Source: Acidobacteriota bacterium (GTDB lineage: Bacteria > Acidobacteriota > Blastocatellia > RBC074). Taken from it: a DNA stretch of 64,000 bases. Each line of letters starts with the position of its first letter. The stretch's first letter is position 1. The position numbers and the translations under genes are program-made. The notes beneath the pieces are model-generated. The model was not told the DNA's origin. It saw only the letters and a list, made by a program, of their open reading frames with translations, and did no database searches. The stretch covers positions 64,618 through 128,617 of the forward strand of contig JAFDVI010000015.1 in NCBI GenBank assembly GCA_018269055.1, written 5' to 3'. This document shows positions 1 through 9,596 of this stretch, one piece after another.

Positions 1-25
1 TGACGGAACAGTGCTTTTAGAAATG

Positions 26-54
26 ACACTGACGAGGTTCAGGAATGTCAGTGT
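26..54. repeat. Short hairpin in the left flanking region
   Basis: An 8-bp inverted repeat, acactgac (26-33) and gtcagtgt (47-54), with a 13-nt loop. It lies in the 270 bp before the first gene. No T-run follows it. It may close the gene to the left of the window. Nothing else is recognised in this leader stretch. Confidence 0.4.
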
Positions 55-270
55 AAAACGTTCAGATCGGTCTGTAGACAATGATCATTTATCGGTAGAT
101 GAAGATCGTTCACTGATCCAAACATCGCAAAAGCGGGCGGATATTAGCATAAACCGTTTCAGCCGCTAAGCGACTTAATCATTTCCGTGCCTGAAAAATG
201 CAATCTGTGCTAGGGTATTTCCGATCCAGGCAGTTTTAACATTCACCACACCAAAATCAGGAGAAAACTT

Positions 271-1059
271 ATGTCAGAGTCCGCAATGATCGTCCCTGCG
301 AAAGTGCCGAATCTTCCGCAAATGCCAGTCTTTCATTCTCCCGCCGAAGAGCGGCTTCACCGGAAACAGCGTTTGGCGGCGGCGTTCCGGCTCTTTTCCA
401 AATTTGGATTCGATGAGGGCGTCGCCGGTCACATCACCGCGCGCGACCCGGAAAAGGCAGACCACTTTTGGGTGAATCCCTTCGGCGTGGATTTCAGTCA
501 GATTCGCGTTTCCGATCTGGTGTTGGTCAATCACAAGGGCGAAGTCGTCGAGGGCAACATGCCGGTCAACGGAGCGGCGTTTGCCATTCACTCGCAAGTT
601 CACGCGGCGCGTCCGGATTGCGTTGCCGCCGCTCACGCGCATTCGATGCACGGCAAATCGTGGTCTGCGCTCGGACGGTTGCTCGATCCGATCACCCAGG
701 ACGCCTGCGCGTTTTACGAAGACCACTCGATTTTTGACGATTTCACAGGCGTGGTGCTCGACGTGGAAGAAGGTCGCCGGATTGGCAGCGCGCTGGGCAA
801 TTGCAAAGCCGTTATTTTGCGAAACCATGGTTTGTTGACTGTGGGCAAAACCGTTGACGAAGCTGCCTGGTGGTTTATCACCATGGAGCGCAGTTGCCAG
901 GCGCAATTGTTGGCCGAAGCCGCGGGCGAACCGCATTTCATCACGCCCGAAAATGCCAAACTGACATCCCAGCAAGTGGGTTCGACCGTTGCCGGATGGT
1001 TTCAATTCCAACCGCTTTACGCGCGAATCGTGAAGGAACAGCCCGATTTGCTCGACTAA
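271..1059 (+). CDS. Class II aldolase/adducin family protein
   Basis: 262 residues, the usual length for a single class II aldolase/adducin domain. The zinc-site signature AHAHS lies near residue 120 and a second histidine lies in RNHGLLTVG near residue 180. The family includes sugar-phosphate aldolases and decarboxylase-like enzymes acting in the cytoplasm, and the sequence does not fix the substrate. Residues 1-30 are a proline-rich tail ahead of the domain. The start is supported by caggag eight bases upstream. A lipid kinase gene begins five bases after the stop, so the two are probably cotranscribed. Confidence 0.85.
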   Translation: MSESAMIVPAKVPNLPQMPVFHSPAEERLHRKQRLAAAFRLFSKFGFDEGVAGHITARDPEKADHFWVNPFGVDFSQIRVSDLVLVNHKGEVVEGNMPVNGAAFAIHSQVHAARPDCVAAAHAHSMHGKSWSALGRLLDPITQDACAFYEDHSIFDDFTGVVLDVEEGRRIGSALGNCKAVILRNHGLLTVGKTVDEAAWWFITMERSCQAQLLAEAAGEPHFITPENAKLTSQQVGSTVAGWFQFQPLYARIVKEQPDLLD

Positions 1060-1064
1060 CACTG

Positions 1065-2003
1065 ATGCTATTTGTCATCAATCCAACCGCCGCGCGCGGC
1101 AGGGCAAAGCGGGAATGGAGTAAAGCGCGGCTTGAACTCTGCAAACGCGGCGTCAATTTCAAAGAACATTTGACTTCAAAACCCGGCGAAGCCTGCGAGG
1201 CCACTCGACAGGCTTTGCTTGCGGGAGAAGTGTGCGTGATTGCGGTTGGCGGAGACGGGACGCTCAATGAAGTCGTCAGCGGATATTTCGGCGAAGCCGG
1301 CCAGCCAATTAATCCGCAGGCGGCAATTGGACTGTTGCCGTGCGGGACAGGCTCGGATTTTCGCCGCTCGGTTGGGTTGATGAATCGGAGAATGGCTTTG
1401 CACGCGATTCTCAGCGGCCAAAGCCAGTTAATTGACGTGGTTAAGGTCGAACTCTTTACGCCAAACGGCCAACCGGTTTTCTGCTATTCGGTCAATGTCG
1501 TCAGCTTCGGGCTGGGCGGGGAAGTGGTCAAACTGGTCAATTCCTGGCGAAATACCTGGCCGCGTTGGGTCGGTGGTTCCGCGCGGTTTGTGTTGGCTGC
1601 GTTGAAGGCGTTGAAGGCTTATCAAAATCGCCCGGTCAAATTTGTCTTGGACGACTCGAGGCTGGAAATCCAAACAAATTTTTTCGTCGTGGCCAACGGA
1701 CGATTTGCCGGAGGCGGAATGCAGTTTGCTCCGCAGGCCGAATTCGACGATGGTTTGATGGATGTCGTGATGGCCAATGGAGTCAATCGTTGGGAAGTGG
1801 TCAAGGAATTGCCGCGCATTCGATCCGGCGGCCATTTGCGAAATCCGAAGATCGAATTCCGGCGAAGCCGCACCGTCACCGTCACAACTTCGCAACCGCT
1901 GTTGGTGGATGTGGATGGCGAATCCGCCGGAATCACGCCTGCGCGCCTGACAATTCAACCGGCTGCCATACGCTTTCTGACCTCGGCTACCGATAAGTTT
2001 TGA
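1065..2003 (+). CDS. Diacylglycerol kinase family lipid kinase (YegS/DgkB-like)
   Basis: 312 residues when started at the ATG five bases after the aldolase stop. The reading frame stays open further upstream, but that part overlaps the aldolase gene in another frame. The N-terminus FVINPTAARG and the nucleotide-binding motif GGDGTLNEV near residue 65 are hallmarks of the DAGK catalytic domain. GLLPCGTGSDFRRS matches the conserved GTxND-like segment. The family phosphorylates diacylglycerol, sphingoid bases or related lipids at the inner membrane. The 3' end overlaps the convergent TonB-like gene by 17 bp. Confidence 0.88.
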   Translation: MLFVINPTAARGRAKREWSKARLELCKRGVNFKEHLTSKPGEACEATRQALLAGEVCVIAVGGDGTLNEVVSGYFGEAGQPINPQAAIGLLPCGTGSDFRRSVGLMNRRMALHAILSGQSQLIDVVKVELFTPNGQPVFCYSVNVVSFGLGGEVVKLVNSWRNTWPRWVGGSARFVLAALKALKAYQNRPVKFVLDDSRLEIQTNFFVVANGRFAGGGMQFAPQAEFDDGLMDVVMANGVNRWEVVKELPRIRSGGHLRNPKIEFRRSRTVTVTTSQPLLVDVDGESAGITPARLTIQPAAIRFLTSATDKF

Positions 2004-2832
2004 ACTCGAACTCCACCGACGTGCGCACGCTCACAGGTCTCCCCTCTTTCATTGCGGGAGTGAATGTGCATTTCTTCAAAGCGATCAGACAGTTTGCCGT
2101 GACGCCGTAAGGCAATCCCCTCAGCACCAGCAAATCGCTGATTTGAGCGTCGGCGCTGACGATGACGCTCAAAATCGCCGTGCCTTCCACGTCATGATCT
2201 CGCGCTTCCGGGGTCAATTTGGCGTTTTCTCTGTGGGTGATGATTGGCCTGACAGCGCCCCCCGCTTGTTCAAGGCCAAGTTCCTTCACTTCGTTTATAG
2301 AGAAGTAGCTGATATTTCCAGTTTTCGGTTTTCCTTTTCCCAAGGTTTGCAAAAATTCGACCATGGCGAACTTTGGGCGGTTGTAACCTTTCTGATCTGC
2401 CCAGACGATGCGAATCTGTCCTCGCCTGTTTTGGGTGTAGGCAATCATCTGGCCTCGATGATCGCTCGTGATCTGGTTCGGTTCGGGCAAAACAAAGCCG
2501 GATGTGCCAATGGCGGGAATATCTTCAGTTGTCTTATCAGAGTTGTCCTCAGGCCTGTTGGTAAATGCCACAAAAAAATCAGCATCGGAGGCATCATTGA
2601 CCAGTAAGAGTTGCCCCAAAGGATCCGAGTCAATTACGCGCTCGACCTCTGGCAGCAGTTGCGAGTCCTGAATGCGGAGATATACGAACGGGCGAAAACG
2701 GATTTCAGCCAGTGAACCTTGCGCTACACTCGAAATGTTTGCCGGTCGGCTTTGCGCGTTGCCGTCAATGGTCAAAACCGAACTCACCAACATAACCAAA
2801 GAAAAGAAAATTGCGAGGCGGTTGAATTTCAC
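1987..2832 (-). CDS. Secreted protein with TonB C-terminal-like domain
   Basis: 281 residues from a GTG start preceded by aggag; an upstream extension of the frame lacks a ribosome-binding site. A signal peptide or single N-terminal membrane segment covers about residues 7-27 (FFSLVMLVSSVLTI). The last 80 residues, from about RDHDVEGTAILSVIV to FEFKTYR, resemble the TonB C-terminal fold: a conserved opening strand, a central cysteine-containing helix segment and a closing VEFEF strand. The middle (about 50-190) is unrecognised. It lacks the proline-rich spacer of classical TonB. It may be an energy transducer relative or a periplasmic protein that borrowed the fold. Confidence 0.6.
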   Translation of the reverse strand: MKFNRLAIFFSLVMLVSSVLTIDGNAQSRPANISSVAQGSLAEIRFRPFVYLRIQDSQLLPEVERVIDSDPLGQLLLVNDASDADFFVAFTNRPEDNSDKTTEDIPAIGTSGFVLPEPNQITSDHRGQMIAYTQNRRGQIRIVWADQKGYNRPKFAMVEFLQTLGKGKPKTGNISYFSINEVKELGLEQAGGAVRPIITHRENAKLTPEARDHDVEGTAILSVIVSADAQISDLLVLRGLPYGVTANCLIALKKCTFTPAMKEGRPVSVRTSVEFEFKTYR

Positions 2833-3456
2833 GGTTTTGCTCCTGTTGAGTAAAGTCAGTATGTCGCGCAGAGGCTGCCCAGTTACATCGCCGGAACAGG
2901 TCTGTGTTGACTCGAATCTTCGATCCCATAAGCGGGAATTGAGCAAAATCCGTATCAAATGACCTGAAGTTATTTTTGAAGGACTACCGTGATTCGTGTG
3001 GGTTGGGAGAATATCCGAATGGTTAGCTCCGTTAGGAGCGACCTGTGCCACATATCGCTCCTAACGGAGCTTGAGATTTTTATTGCCGGCGTGACTATAA
3101 ACAGGCCGCTCCTAACTGAGCGACTGCCCACACAAACCCCTATAGTGCTATTTTTGAAGGGAATTGTCAGGTTGAAAGTGTGGGTTAGGCTACTTCGACG
3201 AAGTGCCTTTTGTGGATTTTTCCCTGCAACCATCCCGAATTGCGTAAGCTTGCGCTCTGCTGACGTCATTTTGTGGGAAATTGGCTCAAAAACGACCCAA
3301 AATGACTGGCATGAATCTTGTATGAAGAAAGGGCGAAGATGTTCTTGAGAAAGAGCGCAAACAGCTAAGGTATTTGAATGAGGTGGTTGTTTTACTCCGT
3401 CGCACTCGTTGTCAGAGCAGACATAACCAAGCAATTATTTTGCGGAGGAGGATGTT
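2833..3456. other. Intergenic region of about 620 bp
   Basis: No credible gene is seen. The region holds the promoter of the TonB-like gene on one side and that of the cytochrome c gene on the other, plus the inverted repeat at 3026-3070. A decayed half-copy of that repeat (gccgctcctaactgagc) lies near 3105-3122. Confidence 0.5.
3026..3070. repeat. REP-like inverted repeat
   Basis: Arms gctccgttaggagcga (3026-3041) and tcgctcctaacggagc (3055-3070) are perfect 16-bp complements around a 13-nt loop. A related single arm lies about 40 bp downstream, which suggests a dispersed element and not a gene-specific terminator. Confidence 0.75.
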
Positions 3457-3870
3457 ATGACACGGAGAATTATCAGTATTGGTGTTTGTGGTTTGGGTTT
3501 GTTGTTCCTGTTGTTTGCCACTTCGACATTTGATGTCTCGGCTCAAAAAGCAGGCAAAAACGCCAGAGGAAGCAAATTGTTTATGCAGTATTGCGCCAGT
3601 TGTCATGGGGTAGATGGAAAGGGCGGAGGGACAGTTGCGCCTTCATTGAAAGGCACGATGCCTGATCTGACAATGATTCCCAAAGAGAATGGAAAGTTTC
3701 CCGGCTTGCGTGTGCTGCATATTATTTCCGGCGATAAGGAAGTGATTTCTCACGGCAGTAAGGAAATGCCGGTTTGGGGACAGGTCTTCAGGGAAAAGAA
3801 AGGCGAATCTTCGGCGAAACTGGATATTTACGCGTTACAGGAATACATCGAATCCATTCAACAGAAGTAA
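3457..3870 (+). CDS. Secreted c-type cytochrome (class I-like)
   Basis: 137 residues. An N-terminal signal peptide (about 1-29, ending near VSA/QK) sends it to the periplasm. The haem motif CASCH sits at about residues 47-51. A distal methionine, in EMPVWG near residue 107, is a plausible axial ligand. The fold and length match small monohaem cytochromes of the CccA/cbb3 type that carry electrons between membrane complexes. A strong ribosome-binding site (gcggagg) precedes the ATG. The gene is monocistronic and is followed by a good terminator. Confidence 0.9.
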   Translation: MTRRIISIGVCGLGLLFLLFATSTFDVSAQKAGKNARGSKLFMQYCASCHGVDGKGGGTVAPSLKGTMPDLTMIPKENGKFPGLRVLHIISGDKEVISHGSKEMPVWGQVFREKKGESSAKLDIYALQEYIESIQQK

Positions 3871-3913
3871 CGAATTACCCATAGACACGAACCTCACTCG
3901 CTGTTAGTCCAAA

Positions 3914-3970
3914 AGGCCGTTATCAAAGCAATCTTTATCAGATTGCAGCGATAGCGGCCTCTTTTTTTTC
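3914..3970 (+). terminator. Rho-independent terminator after the cytochrome gene
   Basis: A long imperfect stem of about 20 bp, with arms aggccgttatc.. and ..gatagcggcct ending at 3960, is followed directly by c and a run of eight T. It lies about 45 bp past the cytochrome stop and also separates that gene from the convergent efflux operon. Confidence 0.85.
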
Positions 3971-3986
3971 ATCGCCGGTTGTTTGC

Positions 3987-5144
3987 TTAACCCGCCTTCT
4001 TTCGGAATCTGAGCGCTGCAACCGTAATCATCAGAATACTCATGCCGGTCAGAATCAAACCTTGTTTCCATAAATCCTGAAACTCTGCGCCGCGCAGGAT
4101 GACGCCGCGAAAGATTTGGATCAAGTACGTGGTCGGGATAATGCTGCTTAAAAACTGGAAGATTTGCGGCATAGTGTCAATCGGAAAGATGTAACCCGAC
4201 AGAAAAATCGAGGGCATCATCGTTCCAAACGCCATCTGTGTCGCTTCCTGATAGGTTTGCGCGCGCGTCGAAACCAGCAGGCCGAATCCCAGCATTGTCA
4301 GTATGAAGGGAGCGACCAACAGCATCAGCAGCGGGATGCTGCCGCGAATCGGAACTCCGAACGCCCAACGCATGAAAAAGAGCAGGATCAGCAGTTCTCC
4401 ATAAGCGACGAAGGCGTAGGGCACAACTTTGCCGATCATCAATCCTAACGGCTTGACGGGAGTCATGTATAACTGATCCAGTGTGCCGCGCTCGCGTTCG
4501 CGAACGATGGTAACCGCCGTCATGAGCACGGTCATCATTTGCATCAACACGGCGATCATTCCCGGAATCAAAAAGTTTGCCGATTTGGAATCAGGATTGA
4601 ACAACACCTTCGGACGAGCTTCGATCGGCAGAGTCTGTCTGACCGCAGTTACAGACTGGCTGCGTTCCAGGGATTCGCGCAATGCGATGGCGTTGGAAAC
4701 ATTGAGCGCTTCGCCAGCGACAGAAGAATCCGAACCATCCACCAGCACCAGATAGTTTGCTGTTTGACCCGCCAGCAAATGCCGCGAATAGTCCGGCGGG
4801 ATTTTGATGCCAACCCGCACACGCCCGGCGATGATTTCACGGTTCAGTTCGTCTTCCGAAAAAACATACTTGACGATTTTGAAATCGTCCGAATGGACGA
4901 AGCGATCCAGCAAACGACGGCTTTCCTGCGTTTGAGCCGCATCGTAAACCGCCGTCGGAATCCGTCGCACGTTGGTGTTGATGGCAAATCCGATCATGAA
5001 CATCTGAATCATCGGAATGATGACCGTGAAAAACAGCGCCATACGGTCTCGGCTGATATGAATCGCTTCTTTGCGAAGCACCGGAAGCAATCCGTTGAAC
5101 GGATTGGCGCGCGCAATTTGTTTGTGGGTTTCGGGAGCTTTCAT
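3987..5144 (-). CDS. ABC-2 type transporter permease (YhhJ/YbhS-like)
   Basis: 385 residues. One membrane segment near residues 35-55 ([18 protein letters not shown]) is followed by a periplasmic domain of about 130 residues. Five further membrane segments lie between about 190 and 380, the ABC-2 permease plan. The [14 protein letters not shown] cytoplasmic motif ([16 protein letters not shown]) precedes the second membrane segment. It is the last gene of a three-gene operon, four bases after the ATPase. With the ATPase and HlyD-type adaptor it should form an efflux pump for drugs or lipophilic compounds. A single permease suggests a homodimer. Confidence 0.9.
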   Translation of the reverse strand: MKAPETHKQIARANPFNGLLPVLRKEAIHISRDRMALFFTVIIPMIQMFMIGFAINTNVRRIPTAVYDAAQTQESRRLLDRFVHSDDFKIVKYVFSEDELNREIIAGRVRVGIKIPPDYSRHLLAGQTANYLVLVDGSDSSVAGEALNVSNAIALRESLERSQSVTAVRQTLPIEARPKVLFNPDSKSANFLIPGMIAVLMQMMTVLMTAVTIVRERERGTLDQLYMTPVKPLGLMIGKVVPYAFVAYGELLILLFFMRWAFGVPIRGSIPLLMLLVAPFILTMLGFGLLVSTRAQTYQEATQMAFGTMMPSIFLSGYIFPIDTMPQIFQFLSSIIPTTYLIQIFRGVILRGAEFQDLWKQGLILTGMSILMITVAALRFRKKAG

Positions 5145-5148
5145 TGGC

Positions 5149-6084
5149 TTACTCTTTCAGCGAATTGGTCAGCGTTACGAACACGTCTTCCAGCGAAGGT
5201 TTGATCGTCAGCAAATCAACTTCGGAAAATCCATCGGCGGCAAGATCGCTTTTAACCTTGTCCAAGCTAACTTCGGCGTCCATCAGTAGGTGGATTGACT
5301 GGCCGAAAATTGTCGCGGAGAGAACGTACGGCTTTTGTTTGATGGCCGCCAACGCGTTTGACGTGTGACTTGTGTTGATTTCAATCCGCTGTGTGCCCGG
5401 CGGAGAAACTTCCGGAATCTCTTTCAACTCATCAGGCGTGCCGTTGGCAATCAGCTTGGAAAGGTAGATGTATCCGACCCGCCCGCAACGTTCTGCTTCA
5501 TCCATGTAATGCGTGGTAACGAAAAAGGTCACGCCTTGGCCGGATAACTGAAATAGCAAATCCCACAAATCGCGCCGCGCCACGGGATCAATGCCCGCCG
5601 TCGGTTCATCCAGAAACATCAGCTTCGGTTCGTGTATGAAGGCGCAAGCCAGCGCCAGCCGCTGTTTCCATCCGCCCGAAAGTTTTCCCGCGCGGCGATC
5701 CAGGTATGGTTCCAGGTGCGTCATGGCAATCGCGTCGTTTTTTCGCCGCCGCAGGTATTCGCCGCGCAACCCGTACACGCCTGCATAAAATTCTATGTTT
5801 TCACGAACGGTCAGGTCTTCGTAAAGGCTGAACTTTTGAGACATATATCCGACGTGTTGCCGAATTTCGTCTGCTTGTTCAACGCAATCCATTCCCAATA
5901 CCTGGCCGCTGCCCTCGCTCGGCAGCAACAAACCGCAAAGAGCCTTGATCAGCGTCGTTTTGCCTGACCCATTCGGCCCAAGAAACCCATAAATCTCGCC
6001 TTCTTCGACGCGAATCGAAACGTGATCCACGGCAGTGAAGTGACCGAAACGAACCGTCAGGTCTTTCGTCAAGATTGCCTGCAT
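5149..6084 (-). CDS. ABC transporter ATP-binding protein
   Basis: 311 residues with a complete nucleotide-binding domain: Walker [10 protein letters not shown] near residue 40, a Q-loop near GYMSQKFS, signature LSGGWKQR near residue 138, Walker [13 protein letters not shown], and a switch histidine in [11 protein letters not shown]. The C-terminal 80 residues form the extension usual in drug-export ATPases. The tryptophan in the signature motif is typical of the YbhF/YhhJ-type subfamily. It starts one base after the adaptor stop and ends four bases before the permease, so translation is probably coupled. Confidence 0.93.
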   Translation of the reverse strand: MQAILTKDLTVRFGHFTAVDHVSIRVEEGEIYGFLGPNGSGKTTLIKALCGLLLPSEGSGQVLGMDCVEQADEIRQHVGYMSQKFSLYEDLTVRENIEFYAGVYGLRGEYLRRRKNDAIAMTHLEPYLDRRAGKLSGGWKQRLALACAFIHEPKLMFLDEPTAGIDPVARRDLWDLLFQLSGQGVTFFVTTHYMDEAERCGRVGYIYLSKLIANGTPDELKEIPEVSPPGTQRIEINTSHTSNALAAIKQKPYVLSATIFGQSIHLLMDAEVSLDKVKSDLAADGFSEVDLLTIKPSLEDVFVTLTNSLKE

Positions 6085-6085
6085 C

Positions 6086-7234
<1,149 letters not shown>

Positions 7235-7283
7235 TCACCTTTCTCCGTTTTTCCCGCACAACATCGTGGATGGATTTAAGTAA

Positions 7284-7299
7284 GTAAGTACATACTTAC
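7284..7299 (-). promoter_or_regulatory. Palindromic operator before the efflux operon
   Basis: gtaagta-ca-tacttac is a perfect 7-bp inverted repeat with a 2-bp centre, about 50 bp upstream of the adaptor start. One extra half-copy (taagtaagta) lies directly beside it. Its form suits a dimeric TetR or PadR-type repressor. No such regulator gene lies in the window. Confidence 0.6.
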
Positions 7300-7565
7300 C
7301 CTAACATAGTAAAAATCTCAATGATCCAGCCGAGAAAAACTTGCGCGGGACATATTTCGTTATCCGAGTATGGTATCGTTTGAGTGCAGAAGGCACATTT
7401 CTCGGCGAATTTGCTGCCATTCTGTTGCCTTGACATATAAATCTGCTTGCCGGATAAATGACGCTAAGCAGAAAGCTATAGCTGAATTCAAAAAAGTAAA
7501 ATCCCCTGGAGAATCTCAATGACCCGGCTGAGTTTCAAGGGACCGCGAATGGAGCCAATAGAGAT

Positions 7566-9596
7566 ATGCACGAGATCAAAAAGTGTAATTCTTGCGGCAA
7601 TACTTACCCAAGCAATCTTTCCTTTTGCTTGAATGACGGAAGTCCGCTTGTTCCGGTTGATTCCATGATCGGAACGGTCTTGGACGGGCGTTACCGCTTG
7701 GACAGCCTCATCGGTGTGGGCGGAATGGGAGACGTTTACCGCGCCACGCACGTTCACATAGACACTGAATTTGCCGTAAAACTTCTGAAGCCGGAGTTTG
7801 TCGCAGATCAAACCGCAATCAAACGCTTTCGTTTGGAAGCCAAAGCCGCCGGACGAATCCAGCATCCAAACGCTGTCAGAGTGACCGATTTTGGCGTCAC
7901 GCCAGAAAAAATTGTGTATCTGGTGATGGAATTAGTGCAGGGACAATCGCTGCGCGAATTGATACGAGCGGAAAAGCGGCTGGAAACACTGCGTGCAGTC
8001 AACATCGTGCGCCAGGTTTGTGGTGCGGTTGAAGCCGCGCATCGCAGCGGCGTAATTCATCGCGATCTCAAACCCGACAACATCATTATCGAAAGTCATC
8101 CAAGCGGCGAACGTGTGAAAGTGCTTGATTTCGGCATCGCCAAGTTACGCGAGGCAAAGACGGATTCGTTTTTGACACAAGCCGGAACGATCATCGGAAC
8201 TCCGCAGTATATGTCTCCCGAACAATGCCAGGGGCAAAGCCTTGATCCCCGGTCAGACATTTACAGCATTGGCATTGTGCTGTACGAAATGCTGACGGGA
8301 ACAGTCCCCTTTGACGGCGAATCCACGCTTCAGGTCGTTTACAACCAACTGCACTTGATTCCCAGGTCGGTGCAGGAGTTGTCGCCACACATTCCGCAGC
8401 CGTTGGCCCAGGTCATTATGCGCACTTTGGAGAAAGAGCCTGACCAACGGCAATCCTCCGCCATGGAGTTGAGCGAAGAATTGAAGCAGGCAGTCAAAAA
8501 GGAAGCGGAAGAAAGCTCGTATTCGATGGCTGAACCCTTTTTTGTTCCGCCGTTAATGCCGCTTGAAGGAACGACCAGTGGAAAGCATTCCATCGAAGAA
8601 CACGACGTGAAATTTCCTTCCTTGTCTGACAAAAACAAATCTTTGTCAGACCGTAGCACTACGGCTTTGTCTCGTCCGGGGGCTGGCAGCGGAGACACGA
8701 CACTGATTCGTGAAGAAAAACGCCCGACAAATCCGGATCAACAGGTTCCGACTTCGGGGAAAAAGCTAAGCATCAATTTGGGTTTTGGTGATTCCACCGT
8801 TGAAAGAAAATCGCGATTGCCCTTACTGATTGGAGCAGCGCTCGTTTTGGTCGTTTTGGTCGCGGCGATTATGTATTTCAACCGGAAAGAAGAGCCGGAT
8901 GTCCCGACCACAAAACCGTCTGCTCCGCCAGCGGGAATGGCGTTCATTCAAGGTGGAAAATTCATGATGGGACGTGGCGACGGCTCCACTGATGAAGGAC
9001 CAGTCCACCAAGTCGAAGTCAAATCGTTCTTCCTGGATGTTCAGGAAGTAACCAATTTGGATTACAAAAAGTTCGTGGACGCCAGCGGGCATCAAGTGCC
9101 TAAAAATTGGAAAAACAATGGATCCTATGCGCTGGATGAAGCCAGATTTCCCGTCACGTATGTAACCTGGGATGATGCGACCGCTTACGCAAAGTGGGCC
9201 GGAAAGCGATTGCCCGCCGAAGCGGAATGGGAATACGCCGCGCGCGGAGGAAACAGGGAATATGTTTACCCCTGGGGAAATCAGTGGGTTACTGGGTATG
9301 CGAACATGGATCGTAAAGGGGATCTCAAACCCGCACCCGTTCGCAGCTTTGAGAAGGATCTCAGCGCCTTCGGCATTTACGACCTGGCGGGTAATGTCAG
9401 CGAATGGGTTCAGGATAACTACTCCGAAAAATATGGTGCTGCGCCGGACACGCGTTTGCGTGTGTATCGGGGCGGAAACTTTTTGGATGCGCCGGACAAA
9501 GGAACGAACACTTATCGCTGGGCGGATTATCCGCGCGAGATTCCTGACGACCAGATTCTCAGGGTTGGATTTCGATGTGCCAAGGATATTGAATGA
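7566..9596 (+). CDS. Ser/Thr protein kinase fused to a formylglycine-generating-enzyme (SUMF1)-like domain
   Basis: 676 residues. A small zinc-ribbon-like start (CNSCG...FCLNDG, residues 7-25) precedes the kinase domain at about 42-310. Visible kinase motifs are the glycine loop GVGGMGDVY (50-58), lysine 72, HRDLKPDN with Asp167, and DFG (188-190). A low-complexity linker leads to one membrane segment near 420-440 (LLIGAALVLVVLVAAIMYF). The extracytoplasmic part from about 460 is an FGE-sulfatase domain (GMAFIQGGKFMMG...WEYAARGG...VYRGGNF...GFRCAK). The plan suggests an envelope sensor with an inside kinase. It overlaps the next gene by four bases. Confidence 0.9.
   Translation: MHEIKKCNSCGNTYPSNLSFCLNDGSPLVPVDSMIGTVLDGRYRLDSLIGVGGMGDVYRATHVHIDTEFAVKLLKPEFVADQTAIKRFRLEAKAAGRIQHPNAVRVTDFGVTPEKIVYLVMELVQGQSLRELIRAEKRLETLRAVNIVRQVCGAVEAAHRSGVIHRDLKPDNIIIESHPSGERVKVLDFGIAKLREAKTDSFLTQAGTIIGTPQYMSPEQCQGQSLDPRSDIYSIGIVLYEMLTGTVPFDGESTLQVVYNQLHLIPRSVQELSPHIPQPLAQVIMRTLEKEPDQRQSSAMELSEELKQAVKKEAEESSYSMAEPFFVPPLMPLEGTTSGKHSIEEHDVKFPSLSDKNKSLSDRSTTALSRPGAGSGDTTLIREEKRPTNPDQQVPTSGKKLSINLGFGDSTVERKSRLPLLIGAALVLVVLVAAIMYFNRKEEPDVPTTKPSAPPAGMAFIQGGKFMMGRGDGSTDEGPVHQVEVKSFFLDVQEVTNLDYKKFVDASGHQVPKNWKNNGSYALDEARFPVTYVTWDDATAYAKWAGKRLPAEAEWEYAARGGNREYVYPWGNQWVTGYANMDRKGDLKPAPVRSFEKDLSAFGIYDLAGNVSEWVQDNYSEKYGAAPDTRLRVYRGGNFLDAPDKGTNTYRWADYPREIPDDQILRVGFRCAKDIE

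Noticed and set aside
274..1062. 262-codon open frame opposite the aldolase gene
   Set aside because: It is a mirror frame of the class II aldolase, which has clear metal-site motifs.
4751..4780. GATAGTTTG resembling the island promoter motif
   Set aside because: It lies inside the ABC-2 permease gene and no CGCCTT-like element follows at 13 nt.
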